From: Phycisphaerae bacterium
Lineage (GTDB): Bacteria > Planctomycetota > Phycisphaerae > Tepidisphaerales > Tepidisphaeraceae
Direction: 5' to 3'
Assembly: GCA_014380825.1 (NCBI GenBank)
Contig: JACMJD010000502.1
Location: 1-5,684 of the forward strand
Length of the DNA: 5,684 bases
Every line of letters starts with the position of its first letter. The first letter of the stretch is position 1. Shown piece by piece: positions 5,583 through 5,684 of this stretch. The position numbers and the translations under genes were made by a program. Under the pieces are notes generated by a model. That model was given only the letters and a program-made list of their open reading frames with translations. It was not told where the DNA came from and ran no database searches.

Positions 5583-5684
5583 ATGGACGCCGCATTCCTG
5601 TCAGCAAAGTTCGAGCTCGCGTTGCCATATGACCAGTACGTGCAAACCGGCACCGACGAGCAGCAGCGCCGCTGGAAGCAAGTC
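5583..5684 (+). CDS. N-terminal fragment of a small soluble protein, possibly thioredoxin-like (cut by the window end)
   Basis: Thirty-four codons are open to the last base of the window. The product begins MDAAFLSAKFELALPYDQYV and continues with a polar stretch containing QTGTDEQQRRWKQV. It has no signal peptide or membrane helix and looks helical and cytoplasmic. The pattern F-x-x-x-L-P/S-Y-D-x-Y-V-x-T-G-T-x-E-Q-x-x-x-W resembles, from memory, the N-terminal lead-in of a group of planctomycete thioredoxin-family proteins whose Cys-x-x-Cys motif would lie further downstream, outside the window. No catalytic residue can be seen here, so this is only a suggestion. The start is supported by the GGAG 9 nt upstream and by the 3-nt spacing from the previous stop, which also suggests one transcription unit with the LptC/OstA-like gene. 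It does not resemble the start of an LptB ATPase, which might have been expected at this position. Confidence 0.5.
   Translation, partial: MDAAFLSAKFELALPYDQYVQTGTDEQQRRWKQV

Noticed and set aside
5576..5632. ATG at 5576 overlapping the stop of the large gene (ATGA arrangement)
   Set aside because: The frame closes after 18 codons; the ATG at 5583 is open to the window end and well spaced from GGAG.
1..5684. CRISPR array, tRNA or rRNA gene, insertion sequence, phage gene, toxin-antitoxin or defence system
   Set aside because: No regularly spaced direct repeats, no tRNA-like cloverleaf noticed by eye, no transposase or integrase motifs, and all the space is occupied by the genes described.

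Overview
The window is GC-rich and looks like chromosomal core sequence from a Gram-negative bacterium with an LPS-type outer membrane. Three things point to a planctomycete, probably of the Phycisphaerae type: a PEP-CTERM sorting signal, a Kdo-synthesis gene beside a very long LptC/OstA-like protein, and repeated Thr-Thr-Gln-Pro linkers. That lineage call rests on memory of such genomes and is inference, not something the sequence proves.

Layout, left to right. (1) Positions 1-378, plus strand: the 3' end of a gene entering from outside the window, with a clear PEP-CTERM anchor at codons 21-45. Its frame stays open for 80 more codons and runs antisense into the end of scpA. (2) Positions 138-1100, minus strand: scpA, the kleisin of the SMC-ScpAB chromosome condensation complex, with an unusual acidic, Ala/Ser/Thr-rich C-terminal tail. 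(3) Positions 1101-1184: a short divergent promoter region with plausible back-to-back promoters. (4) Positions 1185-2186, plus strand: kdsD, arabinose-5-phosphate isomerase (SIS domain plus two CBS domains), the first step towards Kdo. (5) Positions 2187-2336: an intergenic stretch built of two degenerate, oppositely oriented palindromic (REP-like) repeats around a perfect 10-bp hairpin. The 3' arm of the last hairpin contains the ribosome binding site of the next gene. (6) Positions 2337-5579, plus strand: a 1080-residue protein with one N-terminal membrane anchor, an LptC-like region and about nine OstA/LptA-like beta-strand units joined by TTQP-rich linkers. (7) Positions 5583-5684, plus strand: the first 34 codons of another gene, probably co-transcribed with the previous one and possibly thioredoxin-like.

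Functionally, kdsD and the large LptC/OstA-like gene belong together: one makes the precursor of the inner-core sugar Kdo, the other is probably a periplasmic LPS transport component. The same neighbourhood exists in Escherichia coli (kdsD-kdsC-lptC-lptA-lptB), but here kdsC is missing between them, and the transport component is several times longer than LptC or LptA. The most interesting idea in the window is that this one polypeptide forms a long stretch of the periplasmic LPS bridge. There is no sign of a CRISPR array, RNA gene, insertion sequence or phage.
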